Positions 32,773-42,635 of a DNA stretch of 64,000 nt are shown in pieces. Within the stretch, counting starts at the first letter, position 1. Every line of letters begins with the position of its first letter. A program made the translations under genes and the position numbers. The notes beneath the pieces are model-generated. The model was not told the DNA's origin. It did no database searches and saw only the letters and a list, made by a program, of their open reading frames with translations. Source of the stretch: Posidonia oceanica (lineage: Eukaryota > Streptophyta > Magnoliopsida > Alismatales > Posidoniaceae); contig JAZBRS010000029.1 in the NCBI GenBank assembly GCA_037176725.1, positions 126,823,001-126,887,000 on the forward strand. Direction: 5' to 3'.

Positions 32773-32856
32773 GTTATACGTAGCCACTTCGGCGTCCAAC
32801 GTTAGACGCGGTGTTTTACCCGTCCAACGTTGAACGCTAACAATCTAGCGTCCAAC
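32773..32856. repeat. Hairpin array upstream of antisense gene C
   Basis: Three units with arms GTTATACG.. / CGTCCAAC, GTTAGACG / CGTCCAAC and GTTGAACGCTA / TAGCGTCCAAC. It lies about 200 bp before the gene C start, as the array at 27019 does for gene A. Confidence 0.75.
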
Positions 32857-32943
32857 AAATCAAGGCAGAATTGAGAGCAAATCAAAGCAAAGAACCCCAG
32901 AGCACAACCGGGTTAACAAAGCAAGCAAAGCCAAAGAAGTATC

Positions 32944-33862
32944 CTTGTCGACTCCCTTGGGCAATCCCCATGGCACGTCATGCTTTATTTTCGACTCCCT
33001 TGGGCAATCCCCTTGGCACGTCATGCTTTATTTTCGACTCCCTTGGGCAATCCCCTTGGCACGTCATGTTTTTTTTTTATTTTCGACTTCCTTGGACAAT
33101 CCCCTTGGCACGTCATGCTTTATTTTTGACTCCCTTGGGTAATCCCCTTGGCACGTCATGTTTTATTTTCGACTCCCTTTGGCAATCCCCTTGGCACGTC
33201 ATGCTTTATTTTCGACTCCCTTGGGCAATCCCCTTGGCACGTCATGCTTTGTTTTCGATGCCCTTGGGCAATCCCCTTGGCACGTCATGCTTTATTTTCG
33301 ACTCCCTTGGGCAATCCCTTTGGCACATCCTGCTTTATTTTCGACTCCCTTGAGCAATCCCCTTGGCACGTCATGTTTTTTTTATTTTTGACTCCCTTAG
33401 GCAATCCCCTTGGCACATCATGCTTTATTTTCGACTCCCTTGGGCAATCCCCTTGGCACGTCATGTTTTTATTTTCGACACCCTTAGGCAATCCCCTTGG
33501 CACGTCATGCTTTATTTTCGACTCCCTTGGGCAATCCCCTTGGCACGTCATGTTTTTATTTTCGACTCCCTTGGGCAATCCCCTTGGCACGTCCTGTTTT
33601 TTTATTTTCGACTTCCTTGGGCAATCCCCTTGGCACATCCTGTTTTTTTTATTTTCAACTCCCTTGGGCAATCCCCTTGGCACATCCTACTTTGTTTTCG
33701 ACTCCCTTGGGCAATCCCCTTGGCACGTCATGTTTTATTTTCGACTTCCTTGGGCAATCCCCTTGGCACGTCATGTTTTTATTTTCGATCCCCTTCGGCA
33801 ATCCCCTTGGCATGTCATGTTTTTATTTTCGACCCCCTTGGGCAATCCCCTCGGCAAGTCTG
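32944..33862 (+). repeat. ~42-bp tandem repeat, about 21 copies
   Basis: Unit: CTCCCTTGGGCAATCCCC then TTGGCACGTCATG then a T-run and TTTTCGA. Copies vary mainly in T-run length (42-51 bp). Because the unit is a multiple of three, long open frames appear on both strands; these are artefacts. The position before the 3' LTR is usual for minisatellite-like repeats of Tat/Ogre elements. Confidence 0.9.
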
Positions 33863-33869
33863 AAAGATC

Positions 33870-34600
33870 CTCGGAGCATAACCAGATAACAAAGCAAGTC
33901 TCGGAGCACAACCGGACAACAAAACAAACCCTAGAGCACGACCGGACAAACAAAGCAACCCCGGAGCACAACCGGACAAACAAAGCAAAATCAATCCGCA
34001 GAAAGATCCCCGGAGCATAACCGGGACACCAAAGCAAAGAACCCCAGAGCATAACCGGGACATCAAAGCAAAGAACCCTGGAGCATAACCAGGACACCAA
34101 AGCAAAGATTCTCGGAGCATAACCAGGACACCAAAGCAAAGCTCCCTGGAGCATAACCGGGACACCAAAGCAAAGATCCCCCGAGCATAACCAGGACACC
34201 AAAGCAAAGATCCCCAGAGCATAACTAGGACATCAAAGCAAAGAACCCCGGAGCATAACCGGGACATCAAAGCAAACCTCGGAGCACAATCGGACAAACA
34301 AAGCAAGCCAATCAAAGATCCCCGGAGCATAACCGGGACACCAAAGCAAAGATCCCTGGAGCATAACCGGGACATCAAAGCAAAGAACCCCGGAGCATGA
34401 CCGGGACATCAAAGCAAACCCTAGAGCACAACTGGACAAACAAAGCAAGCCAATCAAAGCAATTCCCGGAGCACAACCGGACAACAAAGTAAGCCCCGGA
34501 GCACGACCGGACAAACAAAGCAACCCCGGAGCACAACCGGACAAACAAAGCAAAACCAATCAACAGCAAGATCCCTAGAGCACAACCGGGTCAACAATGC
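33870..34600 (+). repeat. ~34-bp tandem repeat, about 20 copies
   Basis: Unit: CCCCGGAGCATAACCGGG then ACACCAAAGCAAAGAT. Each unit can form a CCGG / CCGG or CCCGG / CCGGG hairpin with loop AGCATAA or AGCACAA. Some copies carry matched changes (CCTGG / CCAGG). Two length variants are interspersed. Confidence 0.88.
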
Positions 34601-34604
34601 AAAG

Positions 34605-34975
34605 CCAACGGTATTAGTGAACCCATTATTCACTAACTCTCGGGTTAGAAGATGATGGTCCCCGTCGAGAATGTAGGCAACATTCAATGAAAGGATACTT
34701 GATTCTGACGAATAAAGCCAACGGTATTAATGGACTCATCGTTCATTGATTCCGGGTCACTAGATGACGGTCTCTGTCGAGAATGTAGGCAACATTCAAT
34801 GAAAGGACACCTAATTGTGACAAATAGAGCCAACGTGGTCGACAGAGAAGAGAACATTTCCCCTTTTGCCTGGGAGCATCATGGACCTCTCGCTCACCAA
34901 GCCGCGTATTATGAGACGACGGTCCCTTGGGAGAGTGTAGGCTACACTCGAGGAAAGGGCACCAGATCATGACAA
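34605..34975 (+). repeat. ~113-bp tandem repeat, three copies
   Basis: Units start GCCAACGGTATTA and contain GTCGAGAATGTAGGCAACA and CATTCAATGAAAGGA. The third copy is diverged and longer. Confidence 0.8.
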
Positions 34976-35214
34976 ATTGTATTCACGCATGTGTTAGTCC
35001 GCCTTGGGTGGTGAGAAAAATTCCTGAGCCAACCCGATATACAAATTAAAGCCGGTGATGATGGAGGAACCTCATTACCTAGGGTCATGCATTGCATATC
35101 ATGACCCCTTTTTGCATTCCCGTCAACACGCATCCATGCATAGCGCATTGTATTGCATTCGCATTGTATTGCATTCGCATCGAGTGGTCGTCGGAATCAT
35201 TAGCTATCCATCCT

Positions 35215-35345
35215 TTTAGTTTGACCCCCGTAGGCAATCCCCGTGGCATGTCTTTTAGTTTGACCCCAGCAGGTAATCCCCATGGCACGTCTTTTAGTTT
35301 CACCCCTGTGGACAATCCTTGTGGCAGTGTCTTTTAGTTTGATGG
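35215..35345 (+). repeat. ~41-bp tandem repeat, three to four copies
   Basis: Unit: GTCTTTTAGTTTGACCCC followed by GGCAATCCCCGTGGCA. It shares the CAATCCCC-GGCA phrase with the 42-bp repeat, so the two are probably related. Confidence 0.75.
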
Positions 35346-35357
35346 TCCCTGTTGACT
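35346..35357. other. Recombination junction, outer repeats to inner LTR
   Basis: TGTTGAC (35350-35356) is followed by sequence matching the 3' LTR only from 49443-49445 on. The first ~268 bp of the inner 5' LTR and the first 652 bp of the outer 3' LTR are both absent, best explained by one deletion across this point. Confidence 0.6.
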
Positions 35358-36979
35358 ACCCTTTTTCTACACCTCAAAACCCTTCCAAAACCTTCTCAAA
35401 ACTAAACCAGAGCCCTAGAACCAACACTAGAAACCCTAGGCTACACACTCCCCAATTTTCACCCCATTTCAAAACTTTTAAGCCTTCCTTTTACCTAAAT
35501 TATCCTTTTCTCTCTCTTGGATTATTCTTTTCTCTCTCCTCTCTCTCTCTCCTGATTATCCTCCCTCTTTTCATCCCCTTCTCTCTCTTTTTCTTGCCTG
35601 GCTGTGGGCCCCCTTTGTGCTTCTATCTCTTCTCTATCTTATTTCTATTTTTACCTTATTTTTAGCATTTTCCCTGACTTTTAAAAAATTATTCTCCTCC
35701 AACTCATCTCTTTCCCCTTTATTCTTCCTTTTTTCCTTTTCTTTTTCCTTCTCTTTTCCTTTTTCTTTCTTTTGCTAAAATCCATAAAAAACCCTTAAAA
35801 ATCTCTAAAACTCTAAAACAAAAGGGAAGCAAACCAGAACCCTAAGAAAAATAATTAAAAATACTAAACAAACAATTAAAAACCTAAACCCAACTAAATT
35901 TAGCTAAAATGGAAAACCAAGGATGCAAGCTAAAAAATGCAAAACAAATCAAAAGAAAATGCTGTAAAATCAAGGAAAAAACTAAAATGCAATCAAAACC
36001 AACCAAAAGTGAAAACCCTATCAAAATAATCAAAAAGCAAACCCTAAGAAGAAGTAAAACAATTAAAAACACTAAGACAAACAATTAATGAAAAACTTAA
36101 CAAATCTAAAAGGGACAATTTAAAAACTTAACTAAAAAAAAGAGAGAAACAATTAAAGACTTAAAAACACTTAATTAAACAAGAGAAACCTAACTAAAAA
36201 ACATCAAGAGAACCTAACAAATAAAAAAATCAAAAGTGTAATTTAAAGAAGACCTAAGAAAAATCCTAAAAGACTAAAACTAAAAGCCGAAACTCACTCT
36301 AATTAATCTAAAAATAAATCTTAAAAAAATCCTAATTAACATCCCAAGTACTTAACAAGAAAAAAATAATTAAAAATAACTTAAAAGGCTTAACAAACAC
36401 TTAATCAAAATGGAAAACAAATTAAAAACAAAGAAAACCCTTAAAACCCTAATCAAACCCAAAATCCCTCTAAACCACACTAACTAACCAAAAATAGTCA
36501 TTAAAAAATTTAATCAACATCCTAACTTACAACACAATCATTCTAATATTTTTACTTATTTTTATTTTATTTTTAACTAATTTATTTCTCCTCTTTTTCT
36601 CCTCTCTTTCTCCCTTCCTTCCTATTCTTTTTCTTTTTTTCTGCTGGGCCCAGTCCGGCCCGTTCCCGCCTTCCTTCTTTCTTTTTCTTTTCTCCAGTTC
36701 GCGGCCCGGCCCGCATTCCTCCTCTTCCTCTTCCTTCTTCTTCCTCAGCTTCTTCAGCAGTCTCCCGCGAGCTGCACAGCACACTCTCCTCCTTTCAAAT
36801 TTCAAGTCTTCCCTCCCCGTCCAATCCAGCAACAGCTCGCTCCTCATCTCTCGTCTCTCAGTGCCATTTCCGGTAGGCTTTAACTACCTGTCTCCCTCCC
36901 CGCTTGTCTCCCTCATCTGCAGTGGACGGCGCTGGTGGAATTCGAATTCCACGAGCGCGTGAGCAAGCTGGGAGCAGCA

Positions 36980-36987
36980 GATAAAAG
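36980..36987 (+). promoter_or_regulatory. TATA-like box of inner LTR
   Basis: GATAAAAGG, followed within about 40 bp by CCGAGAGAGAGAACTGAG. The outer LTR places a GAGAGAGAAAAG phrase likewise after its TATA box. The 3' LTR copy is at 51065-51072. If used, R plus U5 would be about 3.9 kb. Confidence 0.4.
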
Positions 36988-39884
36988 GCCTCGGCCTCCG
37001 CTCCTTCTGTGCCTTTTTGCCATCCGAGAGAGAGAACTGAGAAGTCCGGAGAGAATTCCCCAAGCAAACTCCTTCTTCTTCCTCTGAAATCCGCAGCATT
37101 GCCCCTTCCTTTTCTCCAGCACCAGCCCCCTTCCAGGCCTCCAATTCTCTTCCATTTCCTGACCAAATCCTTCACCCAACACCCAGCATTCCTCTTCCAC
37201 TCTTCCACGGCCTTTCCACCTCAGAACCACCCCCGATTTCACCTGAATTCCACCACAGAACCCAACTCCAACCCATCTGAAATTGCCACCACCACAGACC
37301 TCCAATTCGTCCCAAACCTTTCCCAGTCACTCGCCTGAACTCCACCTCCCCAAGCCACCCAACCTTCAGCCCAGCAAACCACCACCGTCCTTACCCGCCA
37401 CCACAACCACCTGCAGTCCTCTCTGTCCAGAAAACCAATCGACCTGCAATCTCCACCCACAGTCCACCGCGACCCCATTCAACTGCCCAGAAACCTCCAC
37501 CAGACATCCAGCAACCTTCCAGAAGGACCCATCCGGCCTGAGGAGCAGCGGACACCCCCCCGGTCTCCGGCTGCCTCTGTGTACCCAAAATCTGCAAATC
37601 CATCCATCGACCTTCGAAGCTTGCGTCCAAGCATCTGGGAAGCACCGGAGGGCTCCGTGGAGGCGACTCCGATCCTCGCGAGCAGCAGACGGCGCCCGCA
37701 GCGGCCAGATGAACTCCACCGGCGATCTCTGAAACCACCTACGTCGGGGGGGCTTCTCAGCCACGGAAGCTGGTAATCTCCTTTTCCTTTCGCCTATTTT
37801 TCTTTCCCTCTTGCTTCTCCAGCCTTTAGAATAGGATTCCCTTCTCTCCTGCGCCGAGTCAACTCCGGTCAGCGTCGTCTTCTCCGGCGAGCATCACAGT
37901 GCGTCCCGCCGCTCCGGTCAGCAGAACGACGCCCCAGCAGCTGCCTCCAGTCCGCACGAGCCTCAAGAGCATGCTCCGGCCTTCGGATCGTAGCGTCGTC
38001 GCGTCGATCGCCTGGACTGCGCCTTTGAAGCTCTGCAGACCTCCGGTGGCCTCTCCGGCTCGCTCCAGCCAGCGTCGAGCTCCGCCGAATGTCGCCCGAA
38101 CTCCGTCAGGACCTGGTGATCCTTTCCCGCCGATCTGCGCAGCCCCAGCACCCCCCTGCCGGCGTTCATGGACGCTGGTAGCCTTCTGCTACAGTGTCCA
38201 TGGCCGTCGGCCATGCCACTGTTCATTTATTTTCCCATTATCTAAGTTTTTTGCCAAATATTGCATTTTTGCTCTGAGTTCTTGTTATTTTGCGTTCAGG
38301 TCCTTTATTTGATTTAATCTGCTTATTTCTCAGCTGAAACTATATAAAATTGCATGAAATATCTGTGGTTCTCTTTATTTGCATACTGGTCCTTTTACTG
38401 TGCTTTCCTTCGGTAATAAGTTTGAGTTTGGCCCTCCAGCCTTTCATTATTGCACTTTAATCCTGCAGTTGTTTAATTAGATTTAATGCATTAAGTTTGC
38501 CAAATAAAATTGCATTCTGGGTCCTCTTTGTTTTCAGTATTTGCTATCTGGTCCTCTGTCCTGTAGAACTTAGCTTTTATTTTTCATTTTTGCTTGTTGC
38601 ATTGCATTTTCCCCCCTCTGTTTTCTGATTTTTGCATATAGGTCCTTTTCTAATGCACAGTAGTCATTTTAATGCATATTTAGCTTATAAAATTGCATTT
38701 TTGACCCTGCATGATTTGAAAATTACACATAGGTCCTCTGCATGCTTATAAAAATCATTTAAATGCACATTTTGCTTATGAAATTGCATTTTAGCCCCCA
38801 CATGTTTGAAAAATTGCATGTAAATCCCCCATTTGCATTCCCAGACTACTTAGGACCCTATTTTTCTGGAAAAATTGCATTCTGAACCCTAATGTTTTTC
38901 AAAATTGCATTCCAACCCGCCACATGATTTCAAAGCTTGCCCTGATGCATACCCATCTTGAAAAATTGCATTTTGAACCCTGCCCTTTGCAAAATTGCAT
39001 ACAGACCCTCCTTTTTTTCAAATTCCTTGCATGAAAGTCCCAAACTTTTCAAAACTTTTGCATTTAGACCCCCATCCTTTCAAAATTGCATTTGAACCCC
39101 CAACTTTCTGAAAAATCACCCTTAAGTCCTTTCTTGCATTCTGCATGCATTTGCATTCTTGCATTCTTGCATTTGGCATCCTCTGCACACACTCAAGCTT
39201 CTTTAGCTCCCATTTACATGGGAGGACCTATCTGCACACCCCTAGGACCTCCTGAACACTTAGATCTATTCTTCTCCCCTGTTCTGGCCCCTCTGCCTTG
39301 AAGCTGTGATATCTTCCAATCCGGCCGTTGGATCTTCTCAAACAAGCTACCCAGACGACCCCGGCGAGGCGCTCTTCAGCATGGCCCAAGCAGATTTCAG
39401 ATCAGGTTCCAGATTTCCCAGTACGTTCTCCTGAACCCCTGCACAGCATTCATTTGCATACCATTTGCATTGCATGCATCGTTTTCGCTTTTTTGTTTCC
39501 TCGAACATGTAGAATAGGACTTCCTCTTCTTATCTATCAATCCCGTTCCTCTTTTCGCGTATTCCTAAGTGTTTTGTGTTGCATTTCCCCTGGATTCACC
39601 ACTTATTGCGACTCTCTTCCCCCTTTTTCACGATCCGATCGCATCGCGAGCTTTGGGCAGCGTGCGAGACGCATCGTGGGGCGGTTTAGTGGGAAACAGT
39701 CACAAAGCGGTGGTAATCCCTCCCCTTGCTTGTTCTCCCCAGTGTAGGTCTTCACACCTACTCTGCGTGGCCTTTAAACAGTGTCTGTTCTCACACACAC
39801 GCTGTTTTGCTTCTCCTTCCGCTTCTCTTGTTCTTTCTCCTTGCATTTGCATCTGCATGGTTTTACCGAGGTTTCGCTTCGCTT

Positions 39885-40110
39885 TTGGCACCGTTTTGCG
39901 TGCCCGCTTTGTCTTTGACACCGTTTTGCGTGCCCGCCTCGCTTTTGGCACCGTTTTGCGTGCCCGCTTTGTCTTTGGCACCATTTTGCATGCCCGCTTT
40001 TGTCTTTTGCACCGTTTTGCGTGCTGTTTTGCTTTCTCGCACCGTTTTGCGTGCCCGCCTTGTCTTTTGCGCCGTTTTGCATGCCGTTCTCGTTTCTTGC
40101 TTTGTTTCGC
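39885..40110 (+). repeat. GTTTTGCGTGCCCGC tandem repeats
   Basis: Seven to eight imperfect units of 30-39 bp with the core CACCGTTTTGCGTGCCCGC. They are repeated in the 3' LTR at 53970-54200. Confidence 0.75.
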
Positions 40111-40196
40111 ATGTTTTACGTCGTTTTCTCTTGCATGTCGCCTGCATTGCTTGGTTTTACCGTCGTTTTGCTTTTCCGCTTGCATTTGCATATAGG

Positions 40197-40284
40197 GCAG
40201 TGATGCTTACTGCCTGGAGTTCTCATGAGCCCGGTTTCGCCCCGTTCGGAACACAGACAGCGCTGCTGAGCACTTAGACTGCAC
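40197..40284 (+). other. Conserved LTR block 1
   Basis: Perfect hairpin GGCAGT / ACTGCC with loop GATGCTT, then GGAGTTCTCATGAGCC and GTTCGGAACACAGACAG. Conserved with 5602-5690. Confidence 0.65.
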
Positions 40285-40404
40285 GTTTACTTTCCTTGCA
40301 TTGCATTCCACCACTTAGAGCACACCTATGAGCATTCATTTAGGCATTCATTAGCATTTAGGCATTCAGATCTGCATTTCCCTGCGTATGCGAGCGTAAG
40401 CCTA

Positions 40405-40494
40405 GAAAGACCGATTCTCGGACGTGTCGAGGGTGCCTAACACCTTCCCCGCGCATAGAAGGAGTCCTTGCCCAGTCTTTTGGCCCGCAGTGAC
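40405..40494 (+). other. Conserved LTR block 2
   Basis: GAAAGACCGATTCTCGGAC, GGGTGCCTAACACCTTCCCC and GGAGTCCTTGCCC. Same block as at 5807, 14128 and 54490. Confidence 0.7.
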
Positions 40495-40646
40495 CATATC
40501 GCCCTTATCCTAGGCATGAGTCATCTCATTTGCATGTATTTGCATTTGTTTTCCTTTGCATTGCTGTGCTTTGCATTTCTTGCTTGGTTTTGCGTGTTAA
40601 TCCACGCATTTCCCCAGTTTTCCTTGTCTCCCGATAATAGACACGG

Positions 40647-40657
40647 TGGCGACTCTG
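40647..40657 (+). other. Fossil PBS inside inner 5' LTR
   Basis: TGGCGACTCTG preceded by AATAGACACGG. It equals the first 11 nt of PBS copy 4 at 41208 and lies 276 bp before the present LTR end. Confidence 0.55.
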
Positions 40658-40778
40658 ATTTGTCTTATCTTCTGCTTTTCTTACCTTTTCTCCTCTATTT
40701 TAAGTGTTTTCGAGTTGAGCCCTCCTCCTCGGACATCGCCGCTAATAGTAAGCCTGATTCTGATTGGGATTACTACAG

Positions 40779-41510
40779 TGGCGACTCCGCTGGGGATGCT
40801 AGACTCCGGCTTTCGCCTTCGCTTTCGCTCGCTTGGGATTTGCGTTCTTTGTTTGCCTTGGTGCCCTTTGCCTTGCTTTTGCTTGCTTGCCTGCCTGTCT
40901 GCTTTGCCCAGCGAAGTCGACAGTGGCGACTCCGCTGGGGATAGTAGACTCCGGCTTTCACCTTTGCTTTCGCTCGATTGCTTTGCATCTTTGATTGCCT
41001 TTGTGCCTTTGTCTGCCTTGTCTGTTTGCTTGTCTGCCTGTGTCGGCTCCCAGCGAGTCGCACAGTGGCGACTCTACTGGGGATAGTAGACTCCGGCTTT
41101 CGCCTTTGCTTTCGCTCGATTGCTTTGCATCTTTGTTTGCCTTTGTGTCTTTGTCTGCCCTGTCTGTTTGCTTATCTGCCTGTGTCGGCTCCCAGCGAGT
41201 CGCATAGTGGCGACTCTGCTGGGGATGCTAGACTCCGGCTTTCGCCTTCGCTTTCGCTCGCTTGGGATTTGCTTTCTTTGTTTACCTTTGTGCCCTCTGC
41301 CTTGCTTTTGCTTGCTTGCCTGCCTGTCTGCTTTGCCCAGCGAAGTCGACAGTGGCGACTCCGCTGGGGATAGCAGACTCCGACTTTCGTTCCTGGCTTT
41401 TTCGCTCGCCTGTTTTGCAGCCTTGTCTGCCTTTTGTGCCTCCCTTGCCTGTTTTGCTCGCTTTTCGGTGCAAACTCCTAGCAAGTCGCCTCGTGGCTAC
41501 TCTGCTTTGG
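40779..41510 (+). repeat. Tandem array of tRNA-Arg primer-binding sites
   Basis: PBS copies start at 40779, 40924, 41066, 41208 and 41353, with a decayed sixth at 41494; the period is 141-145 bp. Consensus TGGCGACTC(C/T)GCTGGGGA is complementary to the 3' end of a plant tRNA-Arg that ends GAGTCGCCA. Units 1 and 4 form one subtype and units 2 and 3 another. Most units end in a sequence like the tRNA 3' end itself (CCCAGCGAAGTCGACA or CCCAGCGAGTCGCA), giving an inverted repeat with the next PBS. The first PBS lies inside the LTR; the second directly follows it. Confidence 0.85.
40924..40941 (+). other. Operative PBS of the inner element, tRNA-Arg
   Basis: TGGCGACTCCGCTGGGGA lies one base after the LTR end at 40922, as defined by the end of the 3' LTR at 55008. 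Confidence 0.8.
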
Positions 41511-42635
41511 TTTTGCACCTCTTTTGCCTTGGATTGTGCTCTGTTTTGCTTTGCCTCGGTTGCTTGTTTATTTACTTGTTTCCTTGCTTCTGCTCTTACT
41601 TGCTTTACAGCTTACCCGTCTTTACTTTCTTTATCTTGCTTGCTTATTATTGCTTCATTTCCTGCAATGCATGTCTACATACTTGTTTGGGCACAATGCA
41701 TGCTTTTTGAATGCTGAATGCTTATCTTACACATTTGCTATGTCACTACGCACGCACATGCCTTGTATATATGCCTTTTGACATGATGAATGCCTTTTCT
41801 TCACTATTATGCTCACGAACACTCGCACATGCCATGCACTTGCCTTTTGCTGTGTTGTGTGTTGTTTGCCTGCCATGTTTGACTGATTTTCTTCCCTTTG
41901 CGTATGCCATGCCTAGGACAGTAGAAACATGTTTGCTTTCCCTTTTGCTTAATCTAAAAGCTACAATAAAGCTAAACAATAACTGCTAAGCACAACTAGA
42001 GCCAATAACTTGCAATTTTCCCCCTTTCTGGTTAATAAAACGCAAGTAAAAGACTCTAAAGCATCTTGCATGATTGATTCATCTTAGAAAGCATGCATTC
42101 TCTCTTCTAAGTCCACCCACAGTCTGCGAAGGACAGTCCCGGCCTCTTGTTCCACCGCTTTGGGCGTGGCGCGAGTCAGTCGGTCTGCCCCCCCTTTGTT
42201 CAGGGGTCGTGTCGGTGTTAGTAGAGGGTACCACCCACGCTTTGGCGGGGTCGAGGCCACCAACGCACCACCCTGTTATTACCTGAGCTTTGGGCCAGGA
42301 GTTCGACAGGGAACCTGCTATTTTCTGACCTGGAGTCTGTCTAAACCCACTACCCTTGAGTGTGTCCTAGTAGGTCATCTACTCAGGACTTGCATGGTGA
42401 AAGAGCGCATTTTTAGGGCATTCATTTGCACGTGTGCCATTCATGCCACCCTTAATAACTCTTTATTGCATACAACCTCTAACATCTTTACTCTTTTGCA
42501 GGTACGTGCAGGATCCACTGCCCTGACTCTGAGCGTCCTTCCTCTAAGCTACTTGTCGCTTCCGGCAGTAGTTTTCCTTAGACTTTACTTCTTTCTCTCT
42601 CGTCGCAGCTTCCACTCACTTAGACTCAGTCAGCA
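41511..42635 (+). other. Leader of the inner element
   Basis: Non-coding T/C-rich sequence continuing from the PBS array to gag. It contains the phrase TTTGGGCGTGGCGCGAG near 42160. No RNA gene was recognised. Confidence 0.5.

Larger units (their letters stand above)
35355..40922 (+). repeat. 5' LTR of the inner element, 5' end deleted
   Basis: Matches 49443-55008 nearly base for base (5568 versus 5566 bp), with few substitutions and short indels visible, so the insertion is recent. Parts in order: CT- and A-rich stretches, a GC/CT-rich segment with TATA-like GATAAAAGG (36980), a GCATT-rich segment, GTTTTGCGTGC repeats, conserved blocks 1 and 2, a fossil PBS at 40647, a PBS copy at 40779, and the end GAAGTCGACA. 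No protein domain was recognised; open frames here recur identically in both LTRs. Confidence 0.88.

Noticed and set aside
33148..34020. 290-codon open frame over the 42-bp repeats, and similar frames on the other strand
   Set aside because: The frame exists only because the repeat unit is a multiple of three without stops. The peptide is a repeat with no known domain.
32944..34600. CRISPR-like array
   Set aside because: Repeats are contiguous with no unique spacers, and this is a plant nuclear retroelement.
36527..37776. Overlapping frames in the GC/CT-rich LTR segment, repeated at 50667-51862
   Set aside because: Present identically in both LTRs on both strands; explained by composition.
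39569..40277. Long overlapping frames (up to 208 codons) in the inner 5' LTR, repeated at 53655-54363
   Set aside because: They come from tandem GTTTTGCGTGC repeats with biased composition, occur in several frames at once, and have no domain.
40468..41710. Open frames across the PBS array
   Set aside because: CT-rich tandem repeats with few stops in any frame. The conserved part is the PBS.
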